From positions 1 through 64,000 of the forward strand of contig NZ_JAGGPS010000038.1 of assembly GCF_018613725.1 (NCBI RefSeq): a stretch of DNA of 64,000 nt, read 5' to 3'. Origin of the DNA: Hymenobacter sp. ISL-91. Its GTDB lineage: Bacteria > Bacteroidota > Bacteroidia > Cytophagales > Hymenobacteraceae. The notes under the pieces were generated by a model, which saw only the letters and a program-made list of their open reading frames with translations, was not told the origin of the DNA and ran no database searches. Both the position numbers and the translations under genes were made by a program. Below, piece by piece: positions 42,682-51,161 of this stretch (position 1 is the first letter of the stretch; the number at the start of each line of letters is the position of its first letter).

Positions 42682-42933
42682 TTAGTCGTTGATGGTCCGG
42701 CTCCGGTCGTTTTTGCGTTTCACCGCATCGGGCTTATACACCTTTATTTTCTCGCCAATGGCCGGGTTCTGCTTTTTCCAGAGCGGCTGTCCGCGGAACT
42801 TGGTGCCGTTGTGTAAATGCACCTTACGGGTGTGGCAAGACTCCATGGGACAGGTGCGGCACGACGAAACGGCCAACAGGCAACCCACAGCCAGCAGGCC
42901 AATACGGGAGGAAAACGAACGGGGAGTAGTCAT
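42682..42933 (-). CDS. Small hypothetical lipoprotein
   Basis: 83 residues with a lipoprotein-type N-terminus: IGLLAVGCLLAVSSC, where Cys25 or Cys17 could be lipidated. The mature part has two more cysteines in CRTCPMESCHTRKVHLHNGT, a possible metal or disulfide site, and a basic end (KPDAVKRKNDRSR). I recall similar short proteins in Hymenobacter genomes but cannot give a function. It is transcribed towards gyrA with a gap of 216 bases that shows nothing notable. Confidence 0.7.
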   Translation of the reverse strand: MTTPRSFSSRIGLLAVGCLLAVSSCRTCPMESCHTRKVHLHNGTKFRGQPLWKKQNPAIGEKIKVYKPDAVKRKNDRSRTIND

Positions 42934-42983
42934 TGGCGTAAAGGTACCAAATATGACGAAGCGAAGATGGCGCCCGGCTGCGC

Positions 42984-43691
42984 TTAACAGGGCCCGGCCG
43001 TAGTGAGCACCGCATAAACCTGCTCCAGCGGCTCCAGGCTATCCAGCTCGGCTACTTTCGGTAGCAGCCGGGCGGCCCCGGTGCGGTTCAGCCACACCGG
43101 CCGGATGCCCACGGCCTGCGCCCCCACCACATCGGCCACCCAGTTGTCGCCCACCATCACGGTTTCGGCGGGCCGGGCCCGCAGGCGCTGCAGGGCCACG
43201 TGGTAGATGGCGGGGTCGGGTTTGAGCACGCCCACGGCCTCCGAGGTGATAAGTGCGTCGACCAGCCCGCTCATACCCAGAAGATCCAGCTTTTCCTCCT
43301 GCTCGGTGGTGCGGTTGTTGGTGACTACGCCAATCCCAAAATCGGGCTTGAGCCGCTGCAGCAGCGCCAGCGCCCCGGGCACCGGCTGCCGGAACTGCCG
43401 GTAATGGCCGTAGTGCTCCTCGGCCAGCTGCGCCAGGCTGCCGGCCGTCGGGCCCGACTCGTAGGGCGCTAGCAGCTGCCGGAACCGCAGCTCCCGGGCC
43501 GTCAGATAATCCAATTCGCCGCGCATCACCCGCGGGTGCATCTCTTCCAGCAGGTCGCTGTAGCGCTGGTAGAGCGCCTCAGCCGGCACACCGCGCAGGC
43601 TGGTGCGGCCGGCCGCTGTGGCTGCCAGCGCCGCCCGGGCCGTAGCGGTGTGGTCGTAGAGGGTATCGTCGAGGTCGAAGAGAATGGTCAT
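42984..43691 (-). CDS. HAD superfamily hydrolase (YjjG-like, HAD-IA)
   Basis: Phosphatase of small phosphorylated molecules, possibly nucleotides as in YjjG. Motif I LFDLDDTLYDHT holds the nucleophile Asp, motif II is GVVTNNRTTEQEEKL, motif III is VLKPDPAIYHVALQ, and motif IV is VMVGDNWVADVVGAQAVGI. A helical cap lies between motifs I and II. The 235 residues are typical. The start codon lies 8 bases from a perfect 30-base palindrome. Confidence 0.9.
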   Translation of the reverse strand: MTILFDLDDTLYDHTATARAALAATAAGRTSLRGVPAEALYQRYSDLLEEMHPRVMRGELDYLTARELRFRQLLAPYESGPTAGSLAQLAEEHYGHYRQFRQPVPGALALLQRLKPDFGIGVVTNNRTTEQEEKLDLLGMSGLVDALITSEAVGVLKPDPAIYHVALQRLRARPAETVMVGDNWVADVVGAQAVGIRPVWLNRTGAARLLPKVAELDSLEPLEQVYAVLTTAGPC

Positions 43692-43699
43692 AGTTTTTA

Positions 43700-43729
43700 G
43701 CTGAGAGCTGTCAGCTGACAGCTCTCAGC
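43700..43729. repeat. Perfect 30-base palindrome, family C words (copy C2)
   Basis: GCTGAGAGCTGTCAG is immediately followed by its exact complement CTGACAGCTCTCAGC with no loop. It uses the AGCTGTCAGCT words of family C and sits just upstream of the HAD start codon. Confidence 0.85.
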
Positions 43730-43779
43730 CTCTCAGGCTAACGTAGTGATAGAATGAACAGGAGCTAACGGCTCAACAG

Positions 43780-44463
43780 CTACGACGAAACATCCTCCCC
43801 TTCCCACTCGCGCAAAAACTGCTGCAGAAACTGCTCCATATAGGCATGGCGCTCGTCGGCTACCCGGCGGGCGGCGGGCGTGTTCATCCGCTCGCGCAGG
43901 TGCAGCAGCTTTTCGTAGAAGTGGTTAACGGTGGGTGCCGTGTTCTGCTTGTAGCTCTCGAACGTATCGTGGCTGACGGGCGGGATGGCGGGGTCGTGCA
44001 ACTGGCGGTTCTTGTGGCCCCCGTAGGCAAAGGCCCGTGCAATGCCAATGGCCCCAATGGCATCGAGCCGGTCGGCGTCCTGCACCAGCGCCCCTTCTAT
44101 GGAACTCATGGGCGTGGGTACGCCGCGGCCCTTGAAGCTGATTTCGCGGATGATGGCCTCTACCCTATCCATTACGGCCTCGTCGGCGTGCTGGCTGGTT
44201 AACCAGGCGCGGGCGGCGCGGGGGCCGGCTTCTTCGTCGCCGTCGTGGAACTTCCAGTCGGCCACATCGTGTAGCAGCGCCCCCAGCTCGGTCGTCAGCA
44301 GGTTGGCTTCGGGGGTTTGAGCGGCCAGGCGGCGGGCCACTTGCCACACCCGACGGATGTGCTCCCAGTCGTGACCCGAGCCCTCGTGCAGGAATTTTTC
44401 GCGGATGAAATCGGCTGTGGCCGTAATAAGCCGGAAATCGGCAGCGGAAAGCGACATAAGCAA
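43780..44463 (-). CDS. HD domain phosphohydrolase
   Basis: Metal-dependent HD-fold hydrolase, YedJ/YpgQ-like. The metal ligands are visible in GHDWEHIRRVWQVARRLA, ALLHDVADWKFHDGD and QDADRLDAIGAIGIARAFAY. Such proteins act on nucleotides or related phosphates; the substrate here is unknown. The 227 residues suit the family; a second ATG two codons later (44457) is equally possible. It is on the same strand as the HAD gene and is divergent from the toxin-antitoxin pair. Confidence 0.88.
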   Translation of the reverse strand: MLMSLSAADFRLITATADFIREKFLHEGSGHDWEHIRRVWQVARRLAAQTPEANLLTTELGALLHDVADWKFHDGDEEAGPRAARAWLTSQHADEAVMDRVEAIIREISFKGRGVPTPMSSIEGALVQDADRLDAIGAIGIARAFAYGGHKNRQLHDPAIPPVSHDTFESYKQNTAPTVNHFYEKLLHLRERMNTPAARRVADERHAYMEQFLQQFLREWEGEDVSS

Positions 44464-44595
44464 TCAGGATAAGAGAGGGTGCCGACAAAAGTAGGCCCAA
44501 CCAACGGCCCCAACCAGTGCGCCAACAGGGAATTATTGAACGGTCGCGGAAGTTTACCGTATATTGCCTTCAGATGACGCTTTAAAAATCCGCAA

Positions 44596-45048
44596 ATGAC
44601 AATGGTTCGCAATACTTCCGTCGCCGATATGGTGGCCCTGATGGGTGGCCCGGCCGTTATTCCGCAGCTTGTGCGCAACGAGATGGACCTGCTGGGTGTG
44701 GCCATCAGGGGCCTGTCGGTACAGGCCGTGCGGGCGCTACAGCGCCACCTGGGCTTTTCCAACAAGGAGATGAGCGCCGTGCTGGGCGTCTCGGAAAGCA
44801 CCCTGACGCGACGCGAGCAGAACCGCAAACCCCTCACGCTCGACGAAAGCGAGAAGGCCATTCAGCTCTCGGCCGTGCTGGCTAAAGGCATGGAGGTGTT
44901 CGAGGAGGAGGCCGACCTGCATTTCTGGCTCAACTCCCCTATTCCCGCGCTGGGTGGTCAGAAACCCAAAGACCTGCTCTATTCCGTTATTGGCCGGGGC
45001 CAGGTCCACGACATCCTGGGCCGCATCGAGCACGGACATTTTTCTTAA
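44596..45048 (+). CDS. Xre/MbcA/ParS-type antitoxin
   Basis: Likely antitoxin of the RES toxin downstream. A helix-turn-helix FSNKEMSAVLGVSESTLTRR is preceded by a helical N-terminus (VIPQLVRNEMDLLGVAIRGL). The C-terminal toxin-binding domain has AIQLSAVLAKGMEVFEEEAD and PIPALGGQKPKDLL, the DUF2384/MbcA pattern. The 150 residues are typical. TATATTGC near 44560 may be the -7 box. In characterised systems the antitoxin binds its own promoter and blocks the toxin's active site. Confidence 0.9.
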   Translation: MTMVRNTSVADMVALMGGPAVIPQLVRNEMDLLGVAIRGLSVQAVRALQRHLGFSNKEMSAVLGVSESTLTRREQNRKPLTLDESEKAIQLSAVLAKGMEVFEEEADLHFWLNSPIPALGGQKPKDLLYSVIGRGQVHDILGRIEHGHFS

Positions 45049-45148
45049 GCTGTTAGCTGACAGCTATTAGCTGTTAGCTTCCGTTCATCGAGTCAGAAAT
45101 AAGCTAGCCCGAGAAGCTAGCAGCTAATAGCTCTCAGCTAACAGCTTA
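45046..45148. repeat. Palindromic element, family C (copy C3, between antitoxin and toxin)
   Basis: TAAGCTGTTAGCTGACAGCT... on the left and TAGCTCTCAGCTAACAGCTT on the right. The spacer begins AGCTTCCGTTCATCGA, close to the C1 spacer AGCTTCCGTTAGGGA. The left arm begins at the antitoxin stop codon, and the right arm ends a few bases before the toxin ATG. Confidence 0.87.
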
Positions 45149-45152
45149 TAAA

Positions 45153-45605
45153 ATGAAGCTTTACCGTTTGGGCAAGGCCCCGTATATATCGGATACTTCG
45201 GGGAAGGGCGGGCTGTACTATGGAGGGCGCTGGCATCCGGTGGGGCGGCAGATTCTGTACACGGCCGAGCATTTGTCACTGGCCAAGCTGGAGGTGCTGG
45301 CCAACTCGCCGGTGCTGCCGCGGCACTACTTCGCCCTGACGCTCGAAATCCCCGACGACACGCCCTTTCTGGAATACGCCCCGGCCGATTTGCCCGCCAA
45401 CTGGCAGCAGGTACCCTACCCGGCCGAACTAACCGAGCTGGGCCGGGCTTGGCTGGATGCCGGCTCGCACTGGGTGCTGCGCGTCCCTTCGGCCCACGCC
45501 CCGGCCGAGTGGAACTACCTGCTCAACCCGCTGCACCCCGACCACGACCGGCACCTACGTGCACTGAGCATAGAGCCGCACCCCTTTGATGAGCGGCTGA
45601 AGTAA
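45153..45605 (+). CDS. RES domain NAD+ phosphorylase-type toxin
   Basis: RES-domain toxins deplete NAD+ and arrest growth. The N-terminus MKLYRLGKAPYISD contains the conserved Arg. The core is YYGGRWHPVGRQILYTAEHL and SLAKLEVLANSPVLP with the conserved Glu. The conserved Ser lies in VLRVPSAHAPAEWNYLLNP. All three residues that name the family are present, so it looks intact. The 150 residues are typical. It is preceded by the matching antitoxin, but the usual tight coupling is broken by palindrome C3. Confidence 0.92.
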   Translation: MKLYRLGKAPYISDTSGKGGLYYGGRWHPVGRQILYTAEHLSLAKLEVLANSPVLPRHYFALTLEIPDDTPFLEYAPADLPANWQQVPYPAELTELGRAWLDAGSHWVLRVPSAHAPAEWNYLLNPLHPDHDRHLRALSIEPHPFDERLK

Positions 45606-45893
45606 GCATGATGGGCGCCCCTTTGCCGAATACCTGATACCATGGTCGCTGCTCTGTTTTTTTACTGCACCCTGTTTGCATATTTTACCCTTTTTATTAG
45701 CCATTAATTTTACTTTTCCAACCTTATTACTTGTTATTATACATACTGAACCAGGTGCATATGCTTTTTCATAAATCAGCTGCAGCCTGGCTTTTATTTT
45801 ATTTTGAGTTGTAGTAAATCCGGAGTGCGGCAAAGGGGCGTAAGTGGGGGCAGATTGTTTCAATTGTCTCTTCTACATTCCCTTTTGTTTCCG

Positions 45894-46466
45894 ATGAAAA
45901 AGCAACTTCTTTCCCTCGCTTTCGTGGCCCTGTTGGGCGGCGCTTCTGCTACTACCGCTTCGGCCCAGGCCAAGATGACGCCCAACACCGTAATGGTTGG
46001 CGGCATGGCGATGTACCCCAACAAGAACATTGTTGAAAACGCAGTAAACTCCAAAGACCACACCACCCTGGTAGCGGCTGTAACGGCCGCCGGCTTGGTA
46101 GAAACCCTGCAGGGCAAAGGTCCCTTCACGGTTTTCGCCCCTACCAACGCCGCTTTCAACGCCCTGCCCGCCGGCACCGTTGAAACCCTGGTAAAGCCTG
46201 AGAACAAGGCCACGCTCACCAAAATCCTGACTTACCACGTGGTAGCCGGCAACATGACGGCCGAAAAAATCATGGCTGCCATCAAGGCCGGCAAGGGCAC
46301 GGCCACGCTTAAAACGGTAAGCGGCGGCACGCTAAAGGCCATGATGAACGGCCCCAAGAACGTGGTACTGCAGGATGAGAAAGGCAACGTATCCAGCATC
46401 TCTACCTACGACGTAATGCAGAGCAACGGCGTAATTCACGTAATTGACAAAGTGCTGATGCCCTAA
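45894..46466 (+). CDS. Exported fasciclin-domain protein
   Basis: A signal peptide MKKQLLSLAFVALLGGASA, ending ASAQ, precedes a single FAS1 domain. Conserved boxes are LVETLQGKGPFTVFAPTNAA (H1 region) and SNGVIHVIDKVLMP at the end (H2). FAS1 domains mediate adhesion between cells or to matrix. The 190 residues fit a one-domain secreted protein. The ATG at 45894 was chosen for the signal peptide. The 288 bases upstream are AT-rich and hold a plausible TACATTC box near 45875. An exceptional terminator follows. Confidence 0.92.
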   Translation: MKKQLLSLAFVALLGGASATTASAQAKMTPNTVMVGGMAMYPNKNIVENAVNSKDHTTLVAAVTAAGLVETLQGKGPFTVFAPTNAAFNALPAGTVETLVKPENKATLTKILTYHVVAGNMTAEKIMAAIKAGKGTATLKTVSGGTLKAMMNGPKNVVLQDEKGNVSSISTYDVMQSNGVIHVIDKVLMP

Positions 46467-46475
46467 CCAGCATAA

Positions 46476-46540
46476 CAATTAAAATAAATAAGCCCGCCCC
46501 GATATAAATTATATCGGGGCGGGCTTATTTATTTTAATTG
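46476..46540. terminator. Very long perfect terminator hairpin
   Basis: Two 32-base arms (46476-46507 and 46509-46540) are exactly complementary with a single base at the centre. The core AAGCCCGCCCCG lies inside AT-rich flanks, so it gives an A run and a T run on both strands. Confidence 0.85.
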
Positions 46541-46654
46541 ATTGACAAACTAGAATAAGCATCAATTTACAGGAACAGCCAACCGGGTTTCCGGCTGGCC
46601 GGTGACTTTTACGAGCCGTCGTGGTTACCCTCTCTCCTACCATCTCCCCGCCGT

Positions 46655-47299
46655 ATGCGCCACTTTACCGCCGCCGACCTCGGCCAGCTCGAAAAGGTTT
46701 ACCGCCTCAACCTCATCAACGCCATCACGGGCTTCAAGCCGGCCAACCTGCTGGGCACGGCCGATGCGGCCGGGCGCACCAATCTGGCCATCATCAGTTC
46801 GGTGGTGCACCTGGGGTCCAACCCGGCGCTGCTGGGGCTCATCATGCGCCCACCCACCGTCGAGCGCCACTCCTACGACAATATCCGGGCAACGGGCTGC
46901 TACACGCTCAACCACGTGCATGAGGGCATCATCAAGGCGGCGCACTACACCTCGGCCAATTTCCCGCGGGAGGTTTCGGAGTTTGAGGCCTGCGGCCTGA
47001 CACCCGCGTACCACGACGATTTTTCGGCACCCTATGTGCAGGAAAGCCGCTTGCAAATCGGGCTGGAGCTGCTGCAGGAAGTTGCTATCGAAGCCAACGG
47101 CACGGTACTGCTCATCGGCCGGGTGCAGCACCTGTACCTGCCCGACACGCCCGGCGTGCTCCGCCCCGACGGCTCACTCGACCTAACCGCCGCTGGCACC
47201 GTGGCCCTCAGCGGCCTCGACACCTATTACGCAGCCCAACCTGTAGCCCGCTATGGCTACGCCCGACCCAACCAGCATCTGGAAGAGTTGGATATGTAA
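46655..47299 (+). CDS. Flavin reductase family protein
   Basis: FMN-binding split-barrel protein. Typical segments are LINAITGFKPANLLGTADAA, NLAIISSVVHLGSNPALLGL and MRPPTVERHSYDNIRATGCY with TLNHVHEGIIKAAHYTSANF. Relatives move electrons from NAD(P)H to FMN or bind FMN as a cofactor. There is no oxygenase partner nearby, so the physiological partner is unknown. The 214 residues are typical. A family B palindrome follows directly. Confidence 0.85.
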   Translation: MRHFTAADLGQLEKVYRLNLINAITGFKPANLLGTADAAGRTNLAIISSVVHLGSNPALLGLIMRPPTVERHSYDNIRATGCYTLNHVHEGIIKAAHYTSANFPREVSEFEACGLTPAYHDDFSAPYVQESRLQIGLELLQEVAIEANGTVLLIGRVQHLYLPDTPGVLRPDGSLDLTAAGTVALSGLDTYYAAQPVARYGYARPNQHLEELDM

Positions 47300-47316
47300 C
47301 CCAAGTTGAGGAGTAC

Positions 47317-47443
47317 GCTGTAGGGGCGGAGCTTGTCCCCGCCCGCAGTCAGAAAGAAGCACTGAACAGTTATTTTGAGGCTCCCAACGTCCGGGCTAAC
47401 GGCGTATTGACGGCGGGCGGGGACAAGCCCCGCCCCTACAGCG
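47317..47443. repeat. Palindromic element, family B (copy B2)
   Basis: GCTGTAGGGGCGGAGCTTGT... left and GGGACAAGCCCCGCCCCTAC-AGC right; arms of about 30 bases around a spacer of about 66. The same arms occur at 101-209 and as a solo arm at 60744-60773. It lies between the convergent flavin reductase and Maf genes. Confidence 0.88.
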
Positions 47444-47464
47444 TGCTCACCTTGAGTCACCGTT

Positions 47465-48046
47465 TCAGACTACGCCAAACGCCGCCAACTCTTCCCAGAC
47501 GCGGTGCACCGGTAGGCCCATTACGTTGAAATAAGAGCCTTCGAGGCGGGTGATGGCCACCATGCCAATCCAGTCCTGGGCGCCGTAGGAGCCCGCTTTA
47601 TCAAAGGGCTGGTAGTGACGGACGTAATGTTCGATTTCGGCGGTGGAAAGCGCCCGGAAGTGTACCCGGGTTTCATCAGCGAAAACCACCTGGCGGCCGT
47701 TGGCAGCCAGCAGACATACGCCGGTGTACACCTCGTGGGCGCGGCCCTGCAGGCGTTGCAGCATGGCTATGGCCTCGGCTTCGTCGGCGGGTTTGTTAAG
47801 CACGTCGTCGTCGAGGCAGACAATGGTGTCAGCCGTGAGCACGATTTCGCCGGGAGCCAGATCGGGGGCATAGGCGGCCGCTTTGTGGGCGGCCAGGTAC
47901 TCGGCAATTTCGGCCCGGCGCAGGTGGTCGGGGAAGCTTTCATCCACCTCCCGCAGGCGGATTTCGTAATCCAGGCCCAGATCGGAAAGCAGCTGGCGGC
48001 GGCGCGGCGAGCCGGAGGCCAGCACCAGCCGTGGCTGGTCCGCCAT
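47465..48046 (-). CDS. Maf family nucleotide pyrophosphatase
   Basis: House-cleaning enzyme that hydrolyses non-canonical or dTTP/UTP-type nucleotides. Motifs: LVLASGSPRRRQLLSDLGL, VDESFPDHL, VLTADTIVCLDDDVLNKP, and DKAGSYGAQDWIGM with EGSYFNVMGLPV. These match the YhdE-like Maf group. The ATG at 48046 (MADQPRLVLASGS) gives 193 residues and begins 22 bases after the DUF1015 stop; an upstream ATG at 48085 would overlap that gene. The two genes are probably one transcript. Confidence 0.92.
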   Translation of the reverse strand: MADQPRLVLASGSPRRRQLLSDLGLDYEIRLREVDESFPDHLRRAEIAEYLAAHKAAAYAPDLAPGEIVLTADTIVCLDDDVLNKPADEAEAIAMLQRLQGRAHEVYTGVCLLAANGRQVVFADETRVHFRALSTAEIEHYVRHYQPFDKAGSYGAQDWIGMVAITRLEGSYFNVMGLPVHRVWEELAAFGVV

Positions 48047-48068
48047 CGGGGCAGTAGTCAACACAGAA

Positions 48069-49391
48069 TCAGGCACGGAAAACATCGGTAAACGGGGCGT
48101 TGGTTTCGCGTTCGGCAATGCTGCTGAACAGGAAACCGCCAATGGTTTTGGGAAAGAAAAACGTGGATTTGGCCGGCATTACGGCCCCCGAGTGGCACAC
48201 GCGCTCCACTTCGGCCATGCTTACCTCGTTGGTGATGAAAGCGGCCCGGGCCTCACCCTTATCTACGCGGGTGAGGCACTCGGGAAAGTTGCGCACGTAG
48301 GCCACGCCGGGCCACTGCCGCTGCGCCTCCGAGCCCACAATATCCAGCACTTTTTCGAGCACGAAATAGTGAAGCACCGTTAGGTCGAGGTTTTTGACCT
48401 CCGTGGTTGTGGGCCAGCCGAGCTGGGCGTGTACTTCGGGGCGCAGGCGGATTTTGTACACCTCGCCTTCGCCCAGGTACAGCCCAAACGCCCACTGCTT
48501 GCCGGCAATCCGCTCAGGCAAATCGTAGGGGTCGTCGAGGGTGAGAACGGTGAAGTACGGCTCCAGGCGGGCCAGCAGATCGGCCGTGCCGGCAATGCCG
48601 GGCAGCTCCAGCAGCAGCCGGTGGGTGGGCAGAATCCGTAGGTCGTCGGCGGCCGCGTTGGTGAGGTACATGAGGTGAAAATTCCAGGCCTCGTGACCAG
48701 TGTAGGCCTCACCGGCCGCCGCCTGGCGCGCCTGGCGGTAGGCCAGCGAGCCTTCGTAGCGGTGGTGGCCATCGGCCAGAATCACCTCGCGGGCCGCCAG
48801 CACGCGCTGGAAATGGCGGATGACGTCGGCATCCTGAATAACGGCCAGTACGTCGCGGGCACCCTGGTAGTCCTCCTCCGTTTCGTAGAGCGGGCTGCGC
48901 ATGGCCTCATCCAGGTAGGGCTCCAGGTTGAACTCATCGTCGCGGTACAGGCCGTGGGTGGCACTAGACTGAAACTCGGTGCGGGCCAGCAACTCGGCCC
49001 GGTCATTCACGGCGGCGGGCAGCGTGCTTTCGTGGCGCAGCACCACGTTCTCGGCCCAGTCGGTGGCCTTAATGTGGCACATAAACCCCTTGCGGCAGTA
49101 CTCGCGGGGGCTGCCTGGCAGCCGGAAATACTGGTAGTACACGTAAATACCCGGCAGCTCATCCTGCTGCAGCACGCCGGCCTGCTCCCACTCGCGCAGC
49201 CGCGCCAGGGCCTGGCCGGCGGGGTCGTCGCCGCGGGGCACCGAGAGGTGGATGCTGTTGAGCGGATTTTGGTAGAGCGCCTCCCGCTGCCGGGGCGACA
49301 CCACATCGAAGAGCGGCGAAACGAGCCGGTCAATCTGGGTACGTAGTCCGGGCCCGTAGCGCCAGCCCCGGATGGGTTGAATTTCAGCCAA
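48069..49391 (-). CDS. DUF1015 domain protein
   Basis: 440 residues of the DUF1015 family, whose function is unknown to me. Conserved blocks are IQPIRGWRYGPGL, VSPLFDVVSPRQREALYQNP, YVYYQYFRLPGSPREYCRKG, and the hallmark REVILADGHHRYEGSLAYRQ. It is present in many bacteria, often as a single copy. There is no signal peptide, so it is cytoplasmic. It lies upstream of maf on the same strand, with an AT-rich palindrome directly before its start codon. Confidence 0.9.
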   Translation of the reverse strand: MAEIQPIRGWRYGPGLRTQIDRLVSPLFDVVSPRQREALYQNPLNSIHLSVPRGDDPAGQALARLREWEQAGVLQQDELPGIYVYYQYFRLPGSPREYCRKGFMCHIKATDWAENVVLRHESTLPAAVNDRAELLARTEFQSSATHGLYRDDEFNLEPYLDEAMRSPLYETEEDYQGARDVLAVIQDADVIRHFQRVLAAREVILADGHHRYEGSLAYRQARQAAAGEAYTGHEAWNFHLMYLTNAAADDLRILPTHRLLLELPGIAGTADLLARLEPYFTVLTLDDPYDLPERIAGKQWAFGLYLGEGEVYKIRLRPEVHAQLGWPTTTEVKNLDLTVLHYFVLEKVLDIVGSEAQRQWPGVAYVRNFPECLTRVDKGEARAAFITNEVSMAEVERVCHSGAVMPAKSTFFFPKTIGGFLFSSIAERETNAPFTDVFRA

Positions 49392-49400
49392 ACTTTTGGG

Positions 49401-49501
49401 TAATTATGAATTTTGAATTTTGAATTGGGCCGGGCCGCCGGGCAGTTCAGCGCCACCAGCAGGCCAGTCAATTCAAAATTCCTAATTCCTACTTATTAAT
49501 T
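49401..49501. repeat. AT-rich inverted repeat, family G
   Basis: TAATTATGAATTTTGAATTT (left) and AATTCAAAATTCCTAATTCC (right) are partly complementary arms of iterated AATTTTG words around a GC-rich spacer. It lies between pdxH and the DUF1015 gene and ends about 10 bases before the DUF1015 start. Confidence 0.75.
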
Positions 49502-49516
49502 GCGCGCGCAGCGCGC

Positions 49517-50170
49517 CTACGGGGCCAGACGGTTCAGGTGCCACTGCCCAGTGGCCGTGCGCTCGTACACAATCCGGTCGTGCAGGCGCGAGGGGCGGCC
49601 CTGCCAGAACTCGACGCGGTGGGGCCGCAGCAGGTAGCCGCCCCAGTGCGGCGGGCGCGGCAGCGGCTCCTGGCCGGCGAACTGGGCTTCAATTTCGTGC
49701 TCGCGCTGTTCCAGGGCTTCGCGGCTGGCAATGGGCTGGCTCTGGGGCGAGGCCCAGGACCCGATCTGGCTGCTGCGTGGGCGGCTCTGGAAGTATTCGG
49801 TCGAGTCGGCATCGGAGGCTTTTTCTACCCGGCCTTCGATGCGTACCTGCCGCTCCAGGCCCGGCCAGAAAAACGTGAGGGCCGCCAGCGGACTACCAGC
49901 CAGTTCCCGGCCCTTGCGCGAGTCGTAGTTGGTGAAGAACAGAAAGCCTTCATCCTGGGGCAGGCCCTTGAGCAGCACGATGCGGGCGGCGGGCTGGCCG
50001 GCGGCATCCACGGTGGCCAGGTTCATGGCCGTGGGCTCATCGAGGCGGGCGGCCAGGGCCTCATCGAGCCAGGCCCGGAACTGGGCCACCGGCTCGGGCA
50101 GCACGTCGGCCTCGGTGAGGGTGCGCTGGGAATAGGTCTGGCGCAAGTCGGCCAGCTGCGGGTCGGTCAT
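49517..50170 (-). CDS. pdxH: Pyridoxamine 5'-phosphate oxidase
   Basis: FMN enzyme that oxidises pyridoxamine or pyridoxine phosphate to PLP, the cofactor of HisC among others. Family signatures: [79 protein letters not shown], and the C-terminal [20 protein letters not shown] with the substrate-binding Arg. The 217 residues are normal. It is transcribed ahead of the DUF1015 and maf genes. Confidence 0.96.
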   Translation of the reverse strand: MTDPQLADLRQTYSQRTLTEADVLPEPVAQFRAWLDEALAARLDEPTAMNLATVDAAGQPAARIVLLKGLPQDEGFLFFTNYDSRKGRELAGSPLAALTFFWPGLERQVRIEGRVEKASDADSTEYFQSRPRSSQIGSWASPQSQPIASREALEQREHEIEAQFAGQEPLPRPPHWGGYLLRPHRVEFWQGRPSRLHDRIVYERTATGQWHLNRLAP

Positions 50171-50173
50171 TTT

Positions 50174-50266
50174 AGTAGCTGTAAGCTGAAAGCTATTAGC
50201 TGGTAGCCTTTATTCTGACAGCCTCCAACCGGAAGCCAACAGCTAATAGCTTTCAGCTAACAGCCT
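50174..50266. repeat. Palindromic element, family C (copy C4)
   Basis: TAGCTGTAAGCTGAAAGCTA... (left) pairs with TAGCTTTCAGCTAACAGCCTA-type right arm. It lies directly upstream of the pdxH start on the minus strand. Confidence 0.83.
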
Positions 50267-50411
50267 ATCGTAAGGTAAAGGTAGTACAATGCGGCGGGGC
50301 CGGAACCTTGCGCCCCCCGCCGGCCGTAAGAACAGTTTTAGCCGCCACTGTTCCCGGCATCTTCCCAAAAAAAGCTAACCGTTATCCGCTAGCAACTAAC
50401 ACCGTAACCCA

Positions 50412-50978
50412 ATGGCCCGACTTCGCCCTGGCAACCTGCTTATTTCCCAGCCCTTTCTGGGCGACCCCAACTTTGAGCGCAGCGTGGTGCTGCTCTGCGG
50501 GCACTCCGAAACCGAAGGCTCGTTCGGGCTCGTGCTCAACCGCACGGCCAACCTGCAGCTTTCCGACGTGCTAACGCTGCCCGGCGGGGAGGTGCTGCCC
50601 GCAGCGGCCACGCCCCTGGGGGTGGGCGGGCCCGTCGAACCCGATACGCTGCACTTTATCCACCAGCGCGCCGACCTGCCCGAGGCAGTTGCGCTGGGCG
50701 GGGGGGTGTACTGGGGTGGCGACTTTGCCCGGCTGCTGGAACTGCTCATCAGAGGTGAGCTGACGCCCGCCGAAGTGCGGCTGTTTATCGGCTATTCGGG
50801 CTGGACCAACGGGCAGCTGGCCGACGAGGTGCGCGAGAAAGTATGGATTGTGGAGCCTGATGCTGCCGCGAAAGTGTTTACTTTGACTACCGATGCCTTT
50901 TGGCAGGCCATTTTACGCGAAAAAGGAGGCCGCTACCGGATGCTGTCCAACTACCCCACCGACCCGCGCCTGAATTGA
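50412..50978 (+). CDS. YqgE/AlgH family protein
   Basis: Small conserved protein of unknown biochemical function. Typical start LRPGNLLISQPFLGDPNFER, then SVVLLCGHSETEGSFGLVLN, VPLGVGGPVEPDTLHFIH-like residues, and FIGYSGWTNGQLADEV followed by WIVEPDA. In some proteobacteria AlgH is linked to alginate control, but that does not transfer here. The 188 residues are typical. Downstream, C5 and a short terminator-like hairpin separate it from the DUF349 gene. Confidence 0.92.
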   Translation: MARLRPGNLLISQPFLGDPNFERSVVLLCGHSETEGSFGLVLNRTANLQLSDVLTLPGGEVLPAAATPLGVGGPVEPDTLHFIHQRADLPEAVALGGGVYWGGDFARLLELLIRGELTPAEVRLFIGYSGWTNGQLADEVREKVWIVEPDAAAKVFTLTTDAFWQAILREKGGRYRMLSNYPTDPRLN

Positions 50979-50982
50979 TTTT

Positions 50983-51112
50983 GAGCTATTAGCTGACAGC
51001 TGTCAGCTTGTTGTTCAGCATCGGCTTCCGCTTTACCCACCTATAGATTTGTCCGTAAACCGCCTCGCCTCATTGCCAATCAAAGCTAACAGCTGATAAT
51101 AGCTAACCGCTA
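50983..51112. repeat. Palindromic element, family C (copy C5)
   Basis: GAGCTATTAGCTGACAGCTG... on the left and AAAGCTAACAGCTGATAATA-GCTAA on the right, around a spacer of about 70 bases. It lies between yqgE-like and DUF349 genes. Confidence 0.83.
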
Positions 51113-51127
51113 AATTCACCCACTGTG

Positions 51128-51151
51128 CCCCGCCCGATGCGGGGAGTTTTT
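51128..51151 (+). terminator. Short hairpin with T run just before the DUF349 start
   Basis: CCCCGC-CCGAT-GCGGGG followed by AGTTTTT, ending 11 bases before the ATG at 51162. It has the shape of a Rho-independent terminator for the upstream gene, or an attenuator in the DUF349 leader. Confidence 0.4.
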
Positions 51152-51161
51152 GCCGACCCCT

